In this document: positions 40,092-40,624 of the stretch, piece after piece
Layout of the letters: each line of letters opens with the position of its first letter
Position numbering within the stretch: position 1 is the stretch's first letter
Assembly: GCA_022925895.1 (NCBI GenBank)
Contig: JAKSYS010000581.1
Coordinates: 1 to 40,624 of the forward strand
Direction of reading: 5' to 3'
DNA length: 40,624 nt
From: Fragilaria crotonensis
Taxonomy: Eukaryota; Bacillariophyta; Fragilariophyceae; Fragilariales; Fragilariaceae
Program-made: the position numbers and the translations under genes
The notes under the pieces: model-generated
Databases searched by the model: none
What the model was told of the DNA's origin: nothing
Seen by the model: only the letters and a program-made list of their open reading frames with translations

Positions 40092-40582
40092 CTTGTTGGA
40101 TGAGAGTGTGTGTGGAGTTAAGACAAAATATCACAATTTTGTTCCTGCGTAAGCGTATATTTGGAAGGAGACAAGAAATGGTTGGTTCATAAAATGCCTG
40201 TCTCCCCCAAACCAAAAGATTGAAAATTTCGCAAACCAATACCAAACAATGGATGGTCGTAAAAACATGGCTTAAATGTATATGGCGTATGAATATCTAG
40301 AGTCTGTTCAGAACAAACAATTTAATGAGCCACATGCGATACTCTTACCACATGTATTCAGTATAAAGTAAAATGTTTAGAGAAACATTGTTACATTTGC
40401 AACTGTTAAGGTAAGTTATACGCATAGATGCTACTAGGTAACACACATTGGTTTAATATAAATATATTTTGCCACAGTATATGACTCTGAGAAATGTCGC
40501 AGTATAGAATGACTAAATACATACAAATAGTGATAACATATACGTGACTTCAAGCAACATATTACAATTTCTTAACAAATAG
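40092..40582. other. AT-rich 5' flank of the Plavaka-like gene
   Basis: No gene is seen. 40160-40205 contains GAGACAAGAAATGGTTGGTTC and CTGTCTCCC in inverted arrangement, a possible hairpin close to the transposase start. From about 40320 the sequence becomes ATATGT-rich and belongs to the 3' side of the partial repeat that follows. Confidence 0.45.
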
Positions 40583-40624
40583 TTAACATATATTGTCAGT
40601 GATACAAAACCCACCTTCTGATGC
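40583..40624 (-). CDS. 3' end of a second ORF1-like gene (partial)
   Basis: On the minus strand the last bases read ASEGGFCITDNIC-stop, and the stop is followed by CTATTTGTTAAG. The gene at 29204-30650 ends TSEGGIC-stop followed by CTATTTTTTATG. CATCAGAAGGTGGG is identical in both. This is most likely the C-terminus of a second copy whose body lies beyond the window. Confidence 0.5.
   Translation of the reverse strand, partial: ASEGGFCITDNIC

Noticed and set aside
1-40624. tRNA and rRNA genes
   Set aside because: Scanned by eye for GGTTCRANYCC-type T arms with matching acceptor stems and for rRNA core sequences; none found.

Overview
The window looks like nuclear DNA of a diatom, most likely a pennate one. 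Two host-type genes carry secretory leaders of the kind that begin diatom plastid-targeting presequences, introns are very short (about 73-75 nt) with clean GT-AG ends, and the mobile elements encode long diatom-style proteins. This placement is an inference from gene content. Both ends of the window lie in sequences that recur inside it, so it is probably a whole contig that broke in repeats.

Layout. 1-4180 is a decayed gene or gene cluster with four tandem two-site zinc-binding modules, a PDZ domain and a PHD finger. About 4950-6460 is a fold-back-like element holding a decayed histone H3 gene. 6874-10130 is a tandem duplication of a GT32-type glycosyltransferase gene; each copy has different lesions. 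10347-11088 (minus) is a double DUF2061 membrane protein. 11653-24423 is a pogo/Tc1-mariner-type DNA transposon with 29-bp inverted repeats and TA target duplications. Its transposase gene is split by an 8.9-kb RNase H-containing LINE (13879-22742) flanked by a 14-bp target duplication. 24624-25109 is a PLGRKT-like membrane protein and 25162-27102 (minus) an Hsp70 with no substrate-binding domain. 29204-30650 is an ORF1-like retroelement protein. 31060-32817 (minus) is a nuclear-type protein with AAKS repeats. 33970-36260 is a frameshifted gene ending in a candidate HxD...H dioxygenase domain. 36735-40091 (minus) is a frameshifted Plavaka-like transposase with a C2H2 finger. The last 42 bases are the 3' end of a second copy of the 29204 gene.

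How it fits together. Three apparently intact host genes (DUF2061, PLGRKT-like, Hsp70-like) sit in a landscape built by mobile elements. The nested 12.8-kb insertion lies between the divergently transcribed DUF2061 and PLGRKT-like genes, within the space their promoters would occupy. The most promising leads are a canonical PCNA-binding (PIP-box) motif at the very C-terminus of the LINE ORF2, an AUGA stop/start overlap between its two ORFs, a histone H3 relic whose arginine codons decayed in the manner of methyl-CpG deamination, and a Plavaka-like transposase lying tail to tail with a possible TET/JBP-type dioxygenase gene.
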